Of a DNA stretch of 64,000 bases, positions 7,263 to 17,708 are shown piece after piece; the stretch's first letter is position 1, and every line of letters begins with the position of its first letter. The DNA comes from Desulfatiglans sp. (GTDB lineage Bacteria > Desulfobacterota > DSM-4660 > Desulfatiglandales > HGW-15). Where the stretch lies: NCBI GenBank assembly GCA_012513605.1, contig JAAZBV010000102.1, positions 1 to 64,000 on the forward strand, written 5' to 3'. The translations under genes were made by a program, and so were the position numbers. The notes beneath the pieces are model-generated. The model was not told where the DNA came from. It saw nothing but the letters and a program-made list of their open reading frames with translations, and made no database searches.

Positions 7263-8480
7263 ATGAAAATGACAGGAAAAAGAAAAATAGCAATTATTCT
7301 GGCAACCATACTAATTATTGCATTTGTATGGCAGATCATCTCACGTATCAGAGAACAGTCAGGTGGTGATCAGCGCCGTCAGGGTGGGCCAAGGGCAGTG
7401 CCTGTTGAGGTGGCAGAAATAAAAACAGGGTCGATCGAGCTGAAAAAAGCCTTTAGCGGAACCCTTGAGTCCCCTTCCGAATTTGTGCTTGCCCCCAAGA
7501 TAAACGGCCGTGTTGAGCTTCTTAAGGTTGATATAGGTGATACGATAAAACGCAACCAGATAGTTGCCGAGCTGGATGATGCAGAATATGAACAGGCCGT
7601 TCTTCTAGCGAAGGCGGATCTTGCTGTTGCAGAGGCGACTCTGGCAGAGGCAAAAAGCGGTTCTGAAATAGCTGAAAGGGAGTTAAAAAGAATAAGTGAA
7701 TTACTCAAGAGCGGCCTGGCTTCAGATTCGGAATATGATTCCGCAAAGGCCGATCAGCTCGCGAAACAGGCAAAGCTCGCAGTATCGGACGCCCAGGTTA
7801 AAAGGGCAGAGGCCTCCCTTGAGACGGCTAGAATAAAACAGGGGTACACAAAGATAGCAGCAGGCTGGACAGGTGGGGATGACACCAGGACAGTAGGGGA
7901 AAGATTTGTCAATGAAGGTGACATGGTATCCGCAAATTCTCCTCTTCTTTCCATTGTTGAACTCGATCCCATTATGGGTATTATTTATGTGTCTGAAAAG
8001 GACTATGTTTATCTTAAACCCGGTCAATCAGCCTTTTTAACCACAGACGCCCACCCTGATGAAATATTTGCAGGTGAGATAAGCCGTATCGCCCCCATCT
8101 TCCGCCAGGCGACCAGGCAGGCAAGAATTGAACTCAAAATTGAAAACCATGAGTTAAGGTTGAAACCGGGCATGTTCATTCGAGCCACAATTGTGTTTGA
8201 AAATGTGGAAAATGCCCTGATTGTCCCTGAGCAGTCCCTGACAAAAAGAAATGATATAGATGGGATATTTATCGTCAATGATGATAATAAAACCGTCAGG
8301 TGGTGCCCTGTAAAAGTAGGGATCCGTGATGGTGAAAAGGTGCAAATCGGTTGTGAAGGGTTAACGAAAGGTCTTGTAGTCACCCTGGGGCAGCAGCTTG
8401 TGGATGACGGGTCAGAAATTCACATCTCAGGAGAAGGCAATAAAACAGGAGCAATAGATAAAATGGAGACACAAAAATGA
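7263..8480 (+). CDS. RND efflux periplasmic adaptor (membrane-fusion protein)
   Basis: The 405-residue protein has an N-terminal membrane anchor (about 8-27). A biotinyl-lipoyl-like half precedes and another follows a long alpha-helical hairpin (about 105-195, rich in Ala/Glu/Lys heptads such as [10 protein letters not shown]). A beta-barrel domain then carries [11 protein letters not shown], and a membrane-proximal domain follows. It links the inner-membrane pump with the TolC-like channel across the periplasm. AAGGAAGAAGG upstream supports the ATG. Its last four bases overlap the pump gene (ATGA), so they are cotranslated. It is the first gene of a three-gene efflux operon preceded by a perfect palindrome. 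Confidence 0.93.
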   Translation: MKMTGKRKIAIILATILIIAFVWQIISRIREQSGGDQRRQGGPRAVPVEVAEIKTGSIELKKAFSGTLESPSEFVLAPKINGRVELLKVDIGDTIKRNQIVAELDDAEYEQAVLLAKADLAVAEATLAEAKSGSEIAERELKRISELLKSGLASDSEYDSAKADQLAKQAKLAVSDAQVKRAEASLETARIKQGYTKIAAGWTGGDDTRTVGERFVNEGDMVSANSPLLSIVELDPIMGIIYVSEKDYVYLKPGQSAFLTTDAHPDEIFAGEISRIAPIFRQATRQARIELKIENHELRLKPGMFIRATIVFENVENALIVPEQSLTKRNDIDGIFIVNDDNKTVRWCPVKVGIRDGEKVQIGCEGLTKGLVVTLGQQLVDDGSEIHISGEGNKTGAIDKMETQK

Positions 8481-11400
8481 CACTCGCGGAATTCAGTGTA
8501 AAACGCCCCATAGTGATCACTATGGTTACGCTCATTGTAGTAATACTGGGAGCAGTGTCATTAAGCCGGCTCCGGCTCGATATGCTTCCGAGTGTTGAAT
8601 TGCCTACCCTGAGTGTACGCACTTCATATGCAGGGGCAAGCCCCGAGGTAATGGAAAGACTTGTGACCCAGCCGCTGGAGGAGATAATAGCCACTGTACC
8701 CGGTGTTGATGAGATGACCTCGGATTCCTCAGAGGGTAACAGCCGTATAAGGGTAACCTTTGTATGGGGTACCGACATTAATACTGTTGCAATTGATATT
8801 CAGAGTAAAATCGAAGATGGAATGAATGACCTGCCTGAAGATGTTGTAAGACCAAGGGTCGATAAGTTTGATATATCAAGTCTTCCTGTGGTGATACTGG
8901 GGATATCCAGTAAACTCGACCCCATTGAACTGACAGAGCTGGTTGAAGACCAGATCAGGTACAGGTTCGCGCGTATTCCGGGTGTTGCCCAGGTTGATAT
9001 CTGGGGCGGTTATAACAGAGAGATAAGGGTTGAGCTAAACCCCCAGAGCCTGAAGGCCCTTAATATCCCGCTCGACCGGATTCTACAGGCGATACGTGAC
9101 GCCAACCTTGACAGACCCGCAGGAAAGATAGAGGAGGGAAAGTATGATATTGCACTGAGGGCGCCAGCCGAATTTACGAACCTGGATCAGTTGAAAAATA
9201 CAGTGCTCATTACTCATGATGGGGCAGCGGTAACCCTTGGACAGATCGCAGAAATAAAAGATACATACGAAAAGGTTGAAAGGATTGTAAGGGTCAACAG
9301 AGAACGCGGAATGAGGCTTGGAATCCGGAAGGAGGCCGATGAAAACACTGTAGAAGTGGCAAAACGTGTTCTGGCAGAGATAGAAAAGGTAAACAGGGAT
9401 TTTCCGCAGGCGCATATTATCCCTGTAATAAATCAGGGCAACTTTATTGAAAGATCAATACAGAACGTGGCAAATTCTGTACTCTACGGTGGTGCTCTTG
9501 CAATTGTGGTGCTTCTGTTTTTTTTGAGGAACATAAGGAGTACTGTTGTCATATCACTTGCCATCCCCATTTCAATAATTGCCACCTTCACACTTCTTTA
9601 CTTTGGTAACTTTACACTGAACCTCATGACCCTGGGAGGGCTTGCGCTGGGTGTAGGCATGATGGTGGACGGCTCCATTGTTGTTCTTGAAAACACCTTC
9701 CGCCACAGGGATGAAAATAATGAAACCCCTTTTTATGCTGCTATCAAGGGCACAAAGGAGGTTGGCGGCGCAATTATAGCCAGCACAATAACCACACTGG
9801 TGATATTTTTACCCCTTATTTTTGTGAGGGGTATTTCAGGCATACTTTTTAAAGAACTGGCCTATGTTATTATATTTTCCCTGATCTGTTCTCTTTTTGT
9901 GTCATTGAGTCTAGTTCCTATGCTCGCCTCCAGGCTTCTTGAAGCTGCTGAGCATAAAACCAAAAAAAAGAGCGGGTGGATCAGTCGCCTCACAAATATT
10001 TCCTCAGAATTTTTAGATGCCTTAAACAATTCCTACCAGGGTTTTCTCGAGCTCGCCCTGGCGCATAAAGGCAGAACCATATTTATCTCAGTTCTGTTGC
10101 TTGCCCTCAGTTTTCTCCTTTATCCCCTTATCGGAACCGAGCTGCTCCCTCCCAGTGATGAAGGTGAAGTGCGTGTAAACGGAGAAATGGAGGTCAGCCT
10201 CAGGCTTGAACTTGCTGATGAACAGACAAAAAAGATGGAGGAGATTGTTTACCCGGCTGTTCCTGAACTCATCTCATCGGTTGTGAGTGTGGGGTCCTCA
10301 TGGCGCGGGGGAGGAGGTTCGAGGGGAGAGATAAATCTCTCTCTAACACCGCTTAAAGATCGCAGCAGGTCAAATGTTGAGATAGCAAATGATCTGAGGT
10401 CACGGCTCGAGAATAGAATCCCCGGAATGGATATCAGGGTTCAGGCGCCCCAGGGCCAGTTTATTCTGAGCAGGCTTATTGGAAGCGGAGAGGAAGGCAT
10501 TACAATAGAAATACGTGGTTATGAGCTTGAGATCCTTGACCTCTTGACAGAGAGGGTACTGAACGCTATCAGGGATGTCCCCGGTGTTACAGACACAGAT
10601 ATGAGTAGAAAGGCCGGTGTCCCTCAGCGTGAGATACATGTGGACAGAAACAAGGCTGCTGACCTGGGCTTAAGCGTCAGGGATGTTACAAGGGTGCTTG
10701 AAACAGCCGTTGCAGGCACAAGGGCCGGTGAATACCGCACAGGGGGTAATTCCTACAGGATTCTTGTTCAGCTCAAGGATGCCGAAAAGATGTCCATTGA
10801 TGATATCCTTAACCTGACACTGTCAACCGGTTCAGGAGAGCTTGTTTCACTCAGGAACCTGGTAAGGGATGAGTCAGGCAGGGGGCCGGTCTTTATAGAA
10901 AGAAAAGATCAGCAGCGCATAGCTTATGTAACGGCCAATATTGCGGACAGGGACATAGGTTCTGTTGCAGCGGATGTACAGGAACGGCTTTACGAGATCG
11001 CTAAACCCGTTGGTTACGATTTAAGGGTAGCGGGTAATTTTGAAGAGCAGAAAGAGGCATTTCATGAACTTATTATCTCCCTGATGCTTGCCCTTGTACT
11101 TGTATACATGGTCCTTGCGTGCCAGTATGAATCACTTAAAAATCCCCTGGTGGTTATGTTTTCCGTACCTGTGGGGGCAGTTGGGGTGCTTGTGACCCTG
11201 TTCATTACGAATACTACACTGAACATTCAATCCTACATAGGATGTATTATGCTGGGTGGAATCGCTGTTAACAATGCAATTCTCCTTGTAGACCAGGCCG
11301 GCCTGCTCGAAAGAGAGGGCAAGTCGGTTCATGAGGCCGTTATGGAGGCAGGCAGAAGAAGGCTCAGGCCTATCCTGATGACAACCCTTACTACAATCTT

Positions 11401-11554
11401 CGGTCTTCTCCCCCTGGCCTTCGGGATCGGTGAAGGAGCAGATGCCCAGGCGCCGCTTGCCAGGGCGGTTGTAGGGGGGCTTACAGCATCTACATTGATA
11501 TCGCTGGTATTGATCCCGGTTATTTATTCAATATTTCATCGGAAAGGTAATTAG
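8477..11554 (+). CDS. RND-family efflux pump permease (AcrB/MdtB-like)
   Basis: The 1025-residue protein has the full-length RND layout. The N-terminus [18 protein letters not shown] forms membrane segment 1, two large periplasmic loops follow segments 1 and 7, and the proton-relay part of segment 4 includes [20 protein letters not shown]. The C-terminal half repeats the pattern ([14 protein letters not shown] and [14 protein letters not shown]). It exports hydrophobic compounds by proton antiport. The N-terminal half of the relay carries D in MMVDGSIVV. Sequence alone does not tell the substrate. It is sandwiched between adaptor (4-bp overlap) and channel (2-bp gap). Confidence 0.95.
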   Translation: MTLAEFSVKRPIVITMVTLIVVILGAVSLSRLRLDMLPSVELPTLSVRTSYAGASPEVMERLVTQPLEEIIATVPGVDEMTSDSSEGNSRIRVTFVWGTDINTVAIDIQSKIEDGMNDLPEDVVRPRVDKFDISSLPVVILGISSKLDPIELTELVEDQIRYRFARIPGVAQVDIWGGYNREIRVELNPQSLKALNIPLDRILQAIRDANLDRPAGKIEEGKYDIALRAPAEFTNLDQLKNTVLITHDGAAVTLGQIAEIKDTYEKVERIVRVNRERGMRLGIRKEADENTVEVAKRVLAEIEKVNRDFPQAHIIPVINQGNFIERSIQNVANSVLYGGALAIVVLLFFLRNIRSTVVISLAIPISIIATFTLLYFGNFTLNLMTLGGLALGVGMMVDGSIVVLENTFRHRDENNETPFYAAIKGTKEVGGAIIASTITTLVIFLPLIFVRGISGILFKELAYVIIFSLICSLFVSLSLVPMLASRLLEAAEHKTKKKSGWISRLTNISSEFLDALNNSYQGFLELALAHKGRTIFISVLLLALSFLLYPLIGTELLPPSDEGEVRVNGEMEVSLRLELADEQTKKMEEIVYPAVPELISSVVSVGSSWRGGGGSRGEINLSLTPLKDRSRSNVEIANDLRSRLENRIPGMDIRVQAPQGQFILSRLIGSGEEGITIEIRGYELEILDLLTERVLNAIRDVPGVTDTDMSRKAGVPQREIHVDRNKAADLGLSVRDVTRVLETAVAGTRAGEYRTGGNSYRILVQLKDAEKMSIDDILNLTLSTGSGELVSLRNLVRDESGRGPVFIERKDQQRIAYVTANIADRDIGSVAADVQERLYEIAKPVGYDLRVAGNFEEQKEAFHELIISLMLALVLVYMVLACQYESLKNPLVVMFSVPVGAVGVLVTLFITNTTLNIQSYIGCIMLGGIAVNNAILLVDQAGLLEREGKSVHEAVMEAGRRRLRPILMTTLTTIFGLLPLAFGIGEGADAQAPLARAVVGGLTASTLISLVLIPVIYSIFHRKGN

Positions 11555-11556
11555 CT

Positions 11557-13077
11557 ATGATCCCGCAATACAGGTTAAAACAGGGCATGCTGGTGTGTCT
11601 GGTTGCATGCATATTTATTCTATCCCTTGTTTCATTATACTCTTCAGGTGAAGAGGCGACTGAAAGCCAGGCGATATCCATAAAGGAGGCCACCCTGCGT
11701 GCGCTTGAAAATAACCGCGCATTTCTGATCGAGCGTATTAACCCGGAGATACAGAAGACTTATGAAATGGAACAAAAGGCTGTATTTGACCCGGTTGTCA
11801 ACCTTGAAAGCAATCAGTCAAAAAGTACCCTTGCCAGCGGGATCGTCGATCTTACCAATATTGAAAGGAAAAATAACAGTATAGATGTATCCAAGAAATT
11901 TTCAACCGGGACTGAAGTGTCTCTTGGAATTGAAATGCAGCGTATTGATTCGGAAAGGTCAGGGGTTCAGACCAGTGCGGCAGGAGTAATTTCCATTAAC
12001 CAGCCTCTTTTGGAGGGTTTTGGAAGAGGCGCAAATCTTGCGAACCTCAGAAAGGCCCAACTGGCGCTTCTTGCATCTGAATATGAATTGAGGGGGTTTG
12101 CAGAAGCACTTGTTGCTGATGTTGAGAAAACCTGCTGGGACTATGTTCTGGCCCGGAAAAGGATTTCTATCTTCCAGGAATCCCTTAAACTTGCGCAAGA
12201 CCAGCTTGAGGAAACCGATAAAAGAATCAAGATTGGCACCCTCGCAAAGGTAGAGCTTTATGCGGCAGAAGCAGAGGTGGCCCTGCGCAAGGAGGCGCTT
12301 ATAAACGCCAGGAGCGACCTTGCATTAACAGGGCTCAGGCTTAGGCGCCTTTTAAACAACCCGGACGGTAATCCTCTCGAGACCTGGGTAAACATATCTG
12401 ACACGCCGGTGGCTGTGGATACAGAGATAAATGCGCTGTCTGAATACATACAGCAGGCACTCAAAATGAGACCAGAAATCAACCAGGCGAAGCTTGATCT
12501 GAAACAGGGCGAAATAGAGGTGATTCAGACAAAAAACGGCCTTTTACCAGTACTGGATTTTTTTATTACAGCAGGCAAAACCGGTTACTCGGATTCCTTT
12601 GGAGATGCTTTCGGAAAAATAGATGATGGCAACTATGACATATCCGCAGGGATTTCCTTCCAATTTCCTATCAGGAACAGGGCAGACAAAGCAAGGTACA
12701 ACCGGTCTATTATTTCTAAAAAACAGTCGGAAGAGGCCCTTAAAAACCTGGAACAGCTTATTGAAGTGGATGTGCGTTCCGCTCTTATAGAAATCAACCG
12801 CGCAAGGGAGCAGGTCTCTGCCACTGCCGCCACCACGCGGCTCCAGGAGGAATCAGTAAAGGCAGAGACAGAAAAATTCAGGGTTGGTAAATCAACCGCA
12901 CTTCTGGTGGCAAGGGCCCAGCGGGATTTTGTGGCAAGCCAGATCACGGAGATAGAGGCCCTGATAACTTATCTTAAGGCCACGATCAATCTTTACCAGG
13001 AGGAGGGCACGCTCCTCGTGAGAAGGGGCATTGAAGCGCCCGGGAATGAACCGGTATCTTTAAATGATGCTTACTAA
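11557..13077 (+). CDS. TolC-family outer-membrane efflux protein
   Basis: The 506-residue protein has a signal sequence (about 10-30) and two structural repeats of long amphipathic helices typical of the OEP fold, with segments such as AAEAEVALRKEALINARSDL and AREQVSATAATTRLQEESVK. GFGRGANLANLRKAQ marks the first outer-membrane strand turn. It forms the trimeric exit duct for the RND pump encoded two bases upstream. Its stop codon coincides with the left end of a MITE-like repeat, so that insertion occurred right at the gene end. Confidence 0.92.
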   Translation: MIPQYRLKQGMLVCLVACIFILSLVSLYSSGEEATESQAISIKEATLRALENNRAFLIERINPEIQKTYEMEQKAVFDPVVNLESNQSKSTLASGIVDLTNIERKNNSIDVSKKFSTGTEVSLGIEMQRIDSERSGVQTSAAGVISINQPLLEGFGRGANLANLRKAQLALLASEYELRGFAEALVADVEKTCWDYVLARKRISIFQESLKLAQDQLEETDKRIKIGTLAKVELYAAEAEVALRKEALINARSDLALTGLRLRRLLNNPDGNPLETWVNISDTPVAVDTEINALSEYIQQALKMRPEINQAKLDLKQGEIEVIQTKNGLLPVLDFFITAGKTGYSDSFGDAFGKIDDGNYDISAGISFQFPIRNRADKARYNRSIISKKQSEEALKNLEQLIEVDVRSALIEINRAREQVSATAATTRLQEESVKAETEKFRVGKSTALLVARAQRDFVASQITEIEALITYLKATINLYQEEGTLLVRRGIEAPGNEPVSLNDAY

Positions 13078-13267
13078 TGTCCATCCAGAAAGAGACAAAT
13101 TCTGGATGGAGCTTTCAGCATTTAGCGATCAGCTGTCAGCTAACTCTTTGGTTTGATAGTCTTTTGCTGATCCGCCGTCGCACAAGGCTATGGCGGGACA
13201 GGAAGCTGAACACTAATGGCTGACCGCTTGAATCCAAAAACGACAGTTTTTGGATGGACACTAACTA
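13071..13267. mobile_element. MITE-like dispersed element, copy 1 (complete, with nested palindrome)
   Basis: The ends TGTCCATCCAGAAA (13078) and the reverse complement of TTTTTGGATGGACA (about 13247-13260) form terminal inverted repeats of about 14 bp, flanked by TA-rich bases. Each end also has its own small hairpin (CCAGAA/TTCTGG and TCCAAAAAC/GTTTTTGGA). The inside reads TGGAGCTTTCAGC, GTCAGCTAACTCTTTGG, CTTTTGCTGA and AGCTGAACACTAA. A second palindrome (13168-13192, CCGCC to GGCGG) interrupts the CTTTTGCTGA-AGCTGAA join that is intact in copies 2 and 4. There is no coding capacity. Other copies are at 43697, 53063 and 62294. Confidence 0.8.
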
Positions 13268-13273
13268 AGCGTA

Positions 13274-13442
13274 TTATGGAATAAGCTTTAAAAGGGTTTT
13301 CTGTTCTTCCTGAGTAATTTTTTTTAATCCCTGTGCAGCACAGTCCAGGTACCGTAAACCGCATACCTTTATCTATATTTATTGACATAAGCTCTTTTTC
13401 TTTGCTAATGATGTTCGCTGTCATCGTCCGTGAGAACAACAT
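13274..13442 (-). pseudogene. Possible degraded gene remnant, minus strand
   Basis: Reading the minus strand from 13442 gives a frame with SINIDKGMRFTVPG. Allowing one base change in an A8 tract near 13325, it continues as GIKKITQEEQKTLLKLIP and stops at 13274. The coherent ending after a single shift suggests a decayed reading frame. The ending is reminiscent of MarR-type C-termini (EEQKTLLKL), but this is a weak resemblance. The rest of the 13268-13503 gap shows nothing else. Confidence 0.25.
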
Positions 13443-13503
13443 TTCAGGATTCTCCCGGGCGATTATTTTTTAAATTAATGTTTCATGTTATTAGGGGTAA
13501 AAA

Positions 13504-14127
13504 ATGGGTTTAATAAGCGGGTCATCCAGTCTTACACGATACATACTTGAAGACCCTTTACCGGAAAACTACCTTGAGACCTTTCCTGCGCTGATTGACA
13601 GGTATTCATTCAAGGGTTTTGATGAATCATCTGATGCGGAAAAGGCGATCGGCTGGGTAAATATCCTTGATATGTTTGACCATAATTTCAACAGGATGCA
13701 GTATCTTAAAGAGCCCTATCTTGCTTTAACCTGGCGCATAGACACAAGAAATGTCCCGGCAAAGGCATTAAAACAATTCTCCCTTGAGGCGGAAAAAAAG
13801 GTTCTGGACATGGAGGGTCTTGAGTTTCTGCCAAAGGGTAAAAGAAACGAGATAAAGGAGATGACAAAGGCCGCCCTTATCAAACGGGCAATACCGGTTT
13901 CAAAGACCTATGACATGATCTGGAACCTGGAAAAGGGTTATGTGCTCTTTGGCGCTGCAAGCCACAAGGTGTGCGATGAGTTCGCATCATTTTTTCATAA
14001 GTGTTTTAACATAAAGATCGGTAGCCTCTACCCCTGGCTGATTGCGGCAAGGGGGCTTGATAAGAAGGGAAAACAACCCGAACTGCTTGAAGGGCTCACC
14101 TATTCCATAACAGGAGTTAAAGAATAA
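13504..14127 (+). CDS. RdgC-like recombination-associated protein (short form)
   Basis: The 207-residue protein begins MGLISGSSSLTRY and has an early GWV segment (in KAIGWVNILDM) and a conserved central region with KEMTKAALIKRAIPVSKTYD. This matches short deltaproteobacterial proteins annotated as RdgC-like, about two-thirds the length of E. coli RdgC. RdgC is a ring-forming DNA-binding protein that restrains RecA. Whether the short form does the same is not known to me. The start has only a weak ribosome site (AGGGG). The next gene begins one base after the stop, so they form an operon. The pair marks the left edge of an accessory island. Confidence 0.72.
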   Translation: MGLISGSSSLTRYILEDPLPENYLETFPALIDRYSFKGFDESSDAEKAIGWVNILDMFDHNFNRMQYLKEPYLALTWRIDTRNVPAKALKQFSLEAEKKVLDMEGLEFLPKGKRNEIKEMTKAALIKRAIPVSKTYDMIWNLEKGYVLFGAASHKVCDEFASFFHKCFNIKIGSLYPWLIAARGLDKKGKQPELLEGLTYSITGVKE

Positions 14128-14128
14128 G

Positions 14129-14653
14129 ATGCTGCTTATAGAAAGAGTAAAAGAGACCGAGTTTTTAGCAAGGGAGTTCCTGTTGTGGCTCTGGTATAAC
14201 AGTGAGGTAAATGGAGGCACATATAAGCTTGAGGATGGGGATGTAGAGCTCTGGGTGGATAAAAAGATAGTGCTCAGGCATGATGACGATGAGGGTACAG
14301 AAAAGATAGTCTTTACCGGTGACAACCTCAACCTCAAGGAGGCCCGCTTTGCCCTTATGGAAAAAAAGCAGGTGACAGAGAGCCAGTTAAGACTCAAGGT
14401 TGAGGAGAATGAATACTCATTCACCATTGATTCTGAGTGGATGAACATTAAGACCCTCAAGACTCCAAAGGTAAAACAGGATATAAAGGAAGACCCTGAA
14501 GGGATCTTCTATGAAAAGATGTTTCTTATTGAGCAGGCCATATCTGCAATTGATACAATATATGGGGAGTTTATAGAACTCAGGCTTTCACCTGCATGGA
14601 ATGATTCTGTAAAACCAGCACTCTTAAACTGGATTTCACAGGTGAAGGAATAG
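14129..14653 (+). CDS. Conserved partner of the RdgC-like gene, function unknown
   Basis: This 174-residue protein has no enzymatic motif I can identify. It opens with an aromatic helix (LAREFLLWLWYNSE, residues 12-25), has an acidic middle (GDVELWVDKKIVLRHDDDEG), and ends in a helical domain with IFYEKMFLIEQAISAIDTIY. It probably forms the missing C-terminal part or a partner of the preceding RdgC-like protein. Spacing is one base. Its last 91 codons reappear at 15621-15895 and its last 14 codons at 23045-23089. This gene end therefore seems to be the anchor of the accessory island. Confidence 0.7.
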   Translation: MLLIERVKETEFLAREFLLWLWYNSEVNGGTYKLEDGDVELWVDKKIVLRHDDDEGTEKIVFTGDNLNLKEARFALMEKKQVTESQLRLKVEENEYSFTIDSEWMNIKTLKTPKVKQDIKEDPEGIFYEKMFLIEQAISAIDTIYGEFIELRLSPAWNDSVKPALLNWISQVKE

Positions 14654-14901
14654 GGTAATTATACTGGAAGATCAGTGTTGACTATTTCCATCTTAAATAT
14701 CGCCTCTTGAGTAAACCAAGCATATCCTTTTGTATGTAATAATACGCTCATGCTATTAGTGTCTGCATGATTCTATTACAGACTTCTTCAACCATTCGAA
14801 ATCATCAACCAGTTTAGGATTATGTTTTTATTGTAATATAAAGCAAAATGAGGTAGATTTTTATCAATATTGAATGTTGTACATTATCATATGAAGTAAA
14901 A

Positions 14902-15294
14902 ATGACCAAAGAGGAACACATAAAATACTGGCGTGAAAGCGCTCAACACGATCTTGAATCTGCTGAGGCGATATTCAATTCAGGCAGATATGACTGGTGC
15001 TTGTATATTGGTCATTTAGCACTGGAAAAAATTTTAAAAGCAATATTTGTCGATAAGAATGACAGCAATATTCCCCCAAAGATTCACAATCTTGTAAGGT
15101 TGGCAGAATTATCAAGAATAGAATTGAATGATGAACAAAAATTTTTCCTCGATAAGGTTAATGATTTCAACATACAGACACGCTATCCTGATTACAAGCA
15201 TGAATTTTATAAGATATGTGATGCGGAATATGCTGAAAAAAACATGTCAAAAATAAAGGAGTTTTATAAATGGTTAAACTCCCTGTTAAAGTAA
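14902..15294 (+). CDS. hepT: HEPN-domain toxin (HepT-like)
   Basis: The 130-residue all-alpha protein belongs to the HEPN superfamily. It opens with YWRESAQHDLESAEAIF, has GHLALEKILKAI, and carries the RNase-type RX4-6H motif as R94-YPDYK-H100. HepT toxins cleave RNA (tRNA or mRNA) unless modified by the cognate MNT nucleotidyltransferase, whose gene overlaps this one by 25 bp. Together they form a HEPN/MNT (type VII-like) toxin-antitoxin module. It sits between two copies of the RdgC-partner gene end, which suggests it arrived as an insertion. Confidence 0.88.
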   Translation: MTKEEHIKYWRESAQHDLESAEAIFNSGRYDWCLYIGHLALEKILKAIFVDKNDSNIPPKIHNLVRLAELSRIELNDEQKFFLDKVNDFNIQTRYPDYKHEFYKICDAEYAEKNMSKIKEFYKWLNSLLK

Positions 15295-15587
15295 AAAAAA
15301 CGATAGATGATTATCTCCAGGCATTAAACCGGGGCAATATTCCAATTAAGGAAGCAATACTTTTTGGCAGTTATGCAAAAGGAAGTAATAAGGAGTGGAG
15401 TGATATTGATATTGCATTGGTTTCAGAAATATTTGTGGGAAACCGTATGGAGGACAAGGATAAAATAAGGAAGATCACGCTATCTGTAAGCAGTGAAATT
15501 GAAGTGCTTCCCTTTTCACCTGAAGATTTTGGCCTACAAAATCCCCTGGCAAAAGAAATTTTAGAAACAGGAATAAGGCTCATCTAA
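15270..15587 (+). CDS. mntA: MNT nucleotidyltransferase antitoxin (MntA-like)
   Basis: The 105-residue protein has the minimal nucleotidyltransferase signature: LFGSYAKGS (32-40) with G33-S34, then ten residues to D45-x-D47 (SDIDIAL), the metal-binding pair. It is known in the HEPN/MNT family to transfer AMP units to a tyrosine near the toxin active site (YPDY in the neighbour at 95-98), inactivating it. The 25-bp overlap with the toxin gene implies coupled translation. No own promoter is visible. Confidence 0.88.
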   Translation: MVKLPVKVKKTIDDYLQALNRGNIPIKEAILFGSYAKGSNKEWSDIDIALVSEIFVGNRMEDKDKIRKITLSVSSEIEVLPFSPEDFGLQNPLAKEILETGIRLI

Positions 15588-15620
15588 GTTATCCCTAATT
15601 TTATAATTAATTTTCGAAAT

Positions 15621-15895
15621 AGAGCCAGCTCAGGCTCAAGGTTGAGGAGAATGAATACTCATTTACCCTTGATTCAGAGTGGATGAACCTTAAAACCTTA
15701 AAAACCCCCAAGGTAAAACAGGATATAAAAGATGACCCTGAAGGTATCTTCTATGAAAAAATGTTCCTCATTGAGCAGGCCATATCTGCCATTGATACAA
15801 TATATGGGGAGTTTATAGACCTCAGGCTTTCACCTGCTTGGAATGAGTCTGTTAAACCTGCTTTACTTAACTGGATTTCACAGGTGAGGGAATAA
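15621..15895 (+). pseudogene. Truncated duplicate of the RdgC-partner gene (C-terminal 91 codons)
   Basis: From AGCCAGCTCAGGCTCAAGG to the stop codon this stretch is a clearly diverged copy of 14379-14653, in the same orientation. The peptide differs by only about ten conservative changes, for example MNLKTL for MNIKTL and IDLRLSPAWNE for IELRLSPAWND. It lacks the first half of the gene. An ATG at 15683 could still give a 70-residue peptide, but no ribosome site precedes it. It lies immediately after the HEPN/MNT pair. Confidence 0.9.
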
Positions 15896-16016
15896 ATTGT
15901 AAAACGTGTAGGCCTGTTTTTCTTCGTGATTTTTCTATGTCATTGTCCCCAATGGGATACTGTTGTAAAGTAGAAATAAATAGCATCCCCGCATCGTTAT
16001 GTCATATACTTATTAG

Positions 16017-17708
16017 TTACTCATTCAATGAACTTAAAAAGTAACTCATAAATATTTTCGATTTTGCAATTTTGTCTGTTGAATCATCTTCTATGTCGTC
16101 CTTATACAATTTAACTTTTTCCCACGAATTCAAAGCTGCAGTTTCTATAAGATCATTCAAAATAGGATTATTTTCGATTGTTTCAACGTTTTTCAAGGTA
16201 TAATTTTCGCCAAGCAAATTTATTAGATATTGAAGTGCAATATGAAATCTTATATTTGATAAATCCTGCCATGGTATATTTAGTTTCTTCAAACGGACAA
16301 ATTTGTCAATTTCTTTCATTAATTTTGCACAATACAGCATTGTTGAATATTTAATGTTCTTATTAAAAATACGTGAATAATCTTTTTGTTGTTTAATTAA
16401 TGTAGTTGGTCTACCACGTGAATTATTTGGTTCTTTTAAAAGCATGGCTAAAATTGATTGAGCTAGATAAGCAATATTTATAATTTTTTCAGATGGTTTA
16501 TTTAAGTTCTTATAGTAGTTTTTCCTTCTTTCATAAAACCACCCGTTCTGGAAAAAGTACAATTCTATGTCTCTTTGAATTTCATCTGTTGCTTTAAAGG
16601 AGGAGTCACGAATCATAGTTTGAAAATTTGTAGCCTTTATAATTTTATCCATTCTTAAAGGATCATTTGTAACAATGATCTTAATTAGTAAAGAGCGTTT
16701 TTCATTTTCTTTTACATTAAGTGAACTGATAAATTTAAAAATAGTATGCGTTGTTTGAAGTCCATTCACAATTTGTACATCATCCATTGAAATTGTTTTC
16801 CCGACTATTGAAGCTTTTGAACATATAATTGTTATTCCATTATTAAGGTTCCAAAAATCTAAACTCTTTTCTTCGTTTAATGTACCACTAATATCCCTGT
16901 TAACTTCAACATTTCCTTCATAGTCTCGAACATTAAATTCGAAGATGTATTTTCTTAGGTTTTTGTTTTCATCAGTCACAAAATTAAAGTAATCGACAAG
17001 ATTTGAAAGTATTACATAATTATTGTCCCTTGAAATATAGTTCTCCTCAAAATTGAGTTGAAGAGTATATTTCTTTTCGACTCTGGATATGTTTAGTAGT
17101 TCGCGAGCCCCGACATATTTAACTGAAACAGTGGCATCGCTAAAAAATGATTTTATGTTTTTAATTAATGTATCACCTTTACTTTTTACATTCGGATGTA
17201 TTTCCTTCGTTGACCCTTTTGTAACATAAAAATAATTTATTTCTAATTGTGGATGTTTGGAAGACAGCTCAATGAATGAATTCCGGAAAATAAAAATATT
17301 ATTTAAAAGTCTTGAATTATACTGTTGTTTTAGATCTTTCTCAGTTTTCGATAAATCAAATAAATCCATAAGATTTGTAATTGTTTTTGATATTTGATTC
17401 TCAGAGAAAGTATTTGAAGTTTTTGATTGTATTAAATTTAATGATATTGATGGATTCTTTTTAATATTAGATAAATCAAAATCGTCTGAAAGTAATTCAT
17501 TATTAATAAATGTAAAGATTGAATCTATTGCTCCATCACCACCGCCATCAACAATCCCATCATGTAAAGAATCATAAGATAAATCATATTCCTTTGTCAT
17601 TTGCTCAGCGGAGAAAAGACCAAAAAATTCTGATTCAGGAATTGATATAGCTGTTTGAGTTTGCAATTGATTTAATAAGCTATTTAATAGTATCAGATCA
17701 TTTGACAT
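16017..17708 (-). CDS. AIPR-family abortive-infection phage-resistance protein
   Basis: The 563-residue protein matches the AIPR family. An N-terminal section carries GIVDGGGDGAIDSIF (about 50-65), resembling the restriction-like segment. A central core has FWNLNNGITIICSKA and VQIVNGLQTTHTIF, and later KATNFQTMIRDSSF with a DEIQRDIE helix. AIPR proteins are found in defence islands, and the related AbiR/AIPR proteins abort phage infection; the mechanism is uncertain. The gene is strikingly AT-rich compared with everything around it, which indicates recent acquisition. GGAG seven bases before the ATG supports the start. It lies opposite to its neighbours and has no visible partner gene. Confidence 0.82.
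   Translation of the reverse strand: MSNDLILLNSLLNQLQTQTAISIPESEFFGLFSAEQMTKEYDLSYDSLHDGIVDGGGDGAIDSIFTFINNELLSDDFDLSNIKKNPSISLNLIQSKTSNTFSENQISKTITNLMDLFDLSKTEKDLKQQYNSRLLNNIFIFRNSFIELSSKHPQLEINYFYVTKGSTKEIHPNVKSKGDTLIKNIKSFFSDATVSVKYVGARELLNISRVEKKYTLQLNFEENYISRDNNYVILSNLVDYFNFVTDENKNLRKYIFEFNVRDYEGNVEVNRDISGTLNEEKSLDFWNLNNGITIICSKASIVGKTISMDDVQIVNGLQTTHTIFKFISSLNVKENEKRSLLIKIIVTNDPLRMDKIIKATNFQTMIRDSSFKATDEIQRDIELYFFQNGWFYERRKNYYKNLNKPSEKIINIAYLAQSILAMLLKEPNNSRGRPTTLIKQQKDYSRIFNKNIKYSTMLYCAKLMKEIDKFVRLKKLNIPWQDLSNIRFHIALQYLINLLGENYTLKNVETIENNPILNDLIETAALNSWEKVKLYKDDIEDDSTDKIAKSKIFMSYFLSSLNE

Noticed and set aside
13188-13442. Minus-strand frame of 84 residues as an intact gene
   Set aside because: It enters the MITE copy at its end; only the part 13274-13442 with a frameshift reads like a decayed gene, and that is weak.
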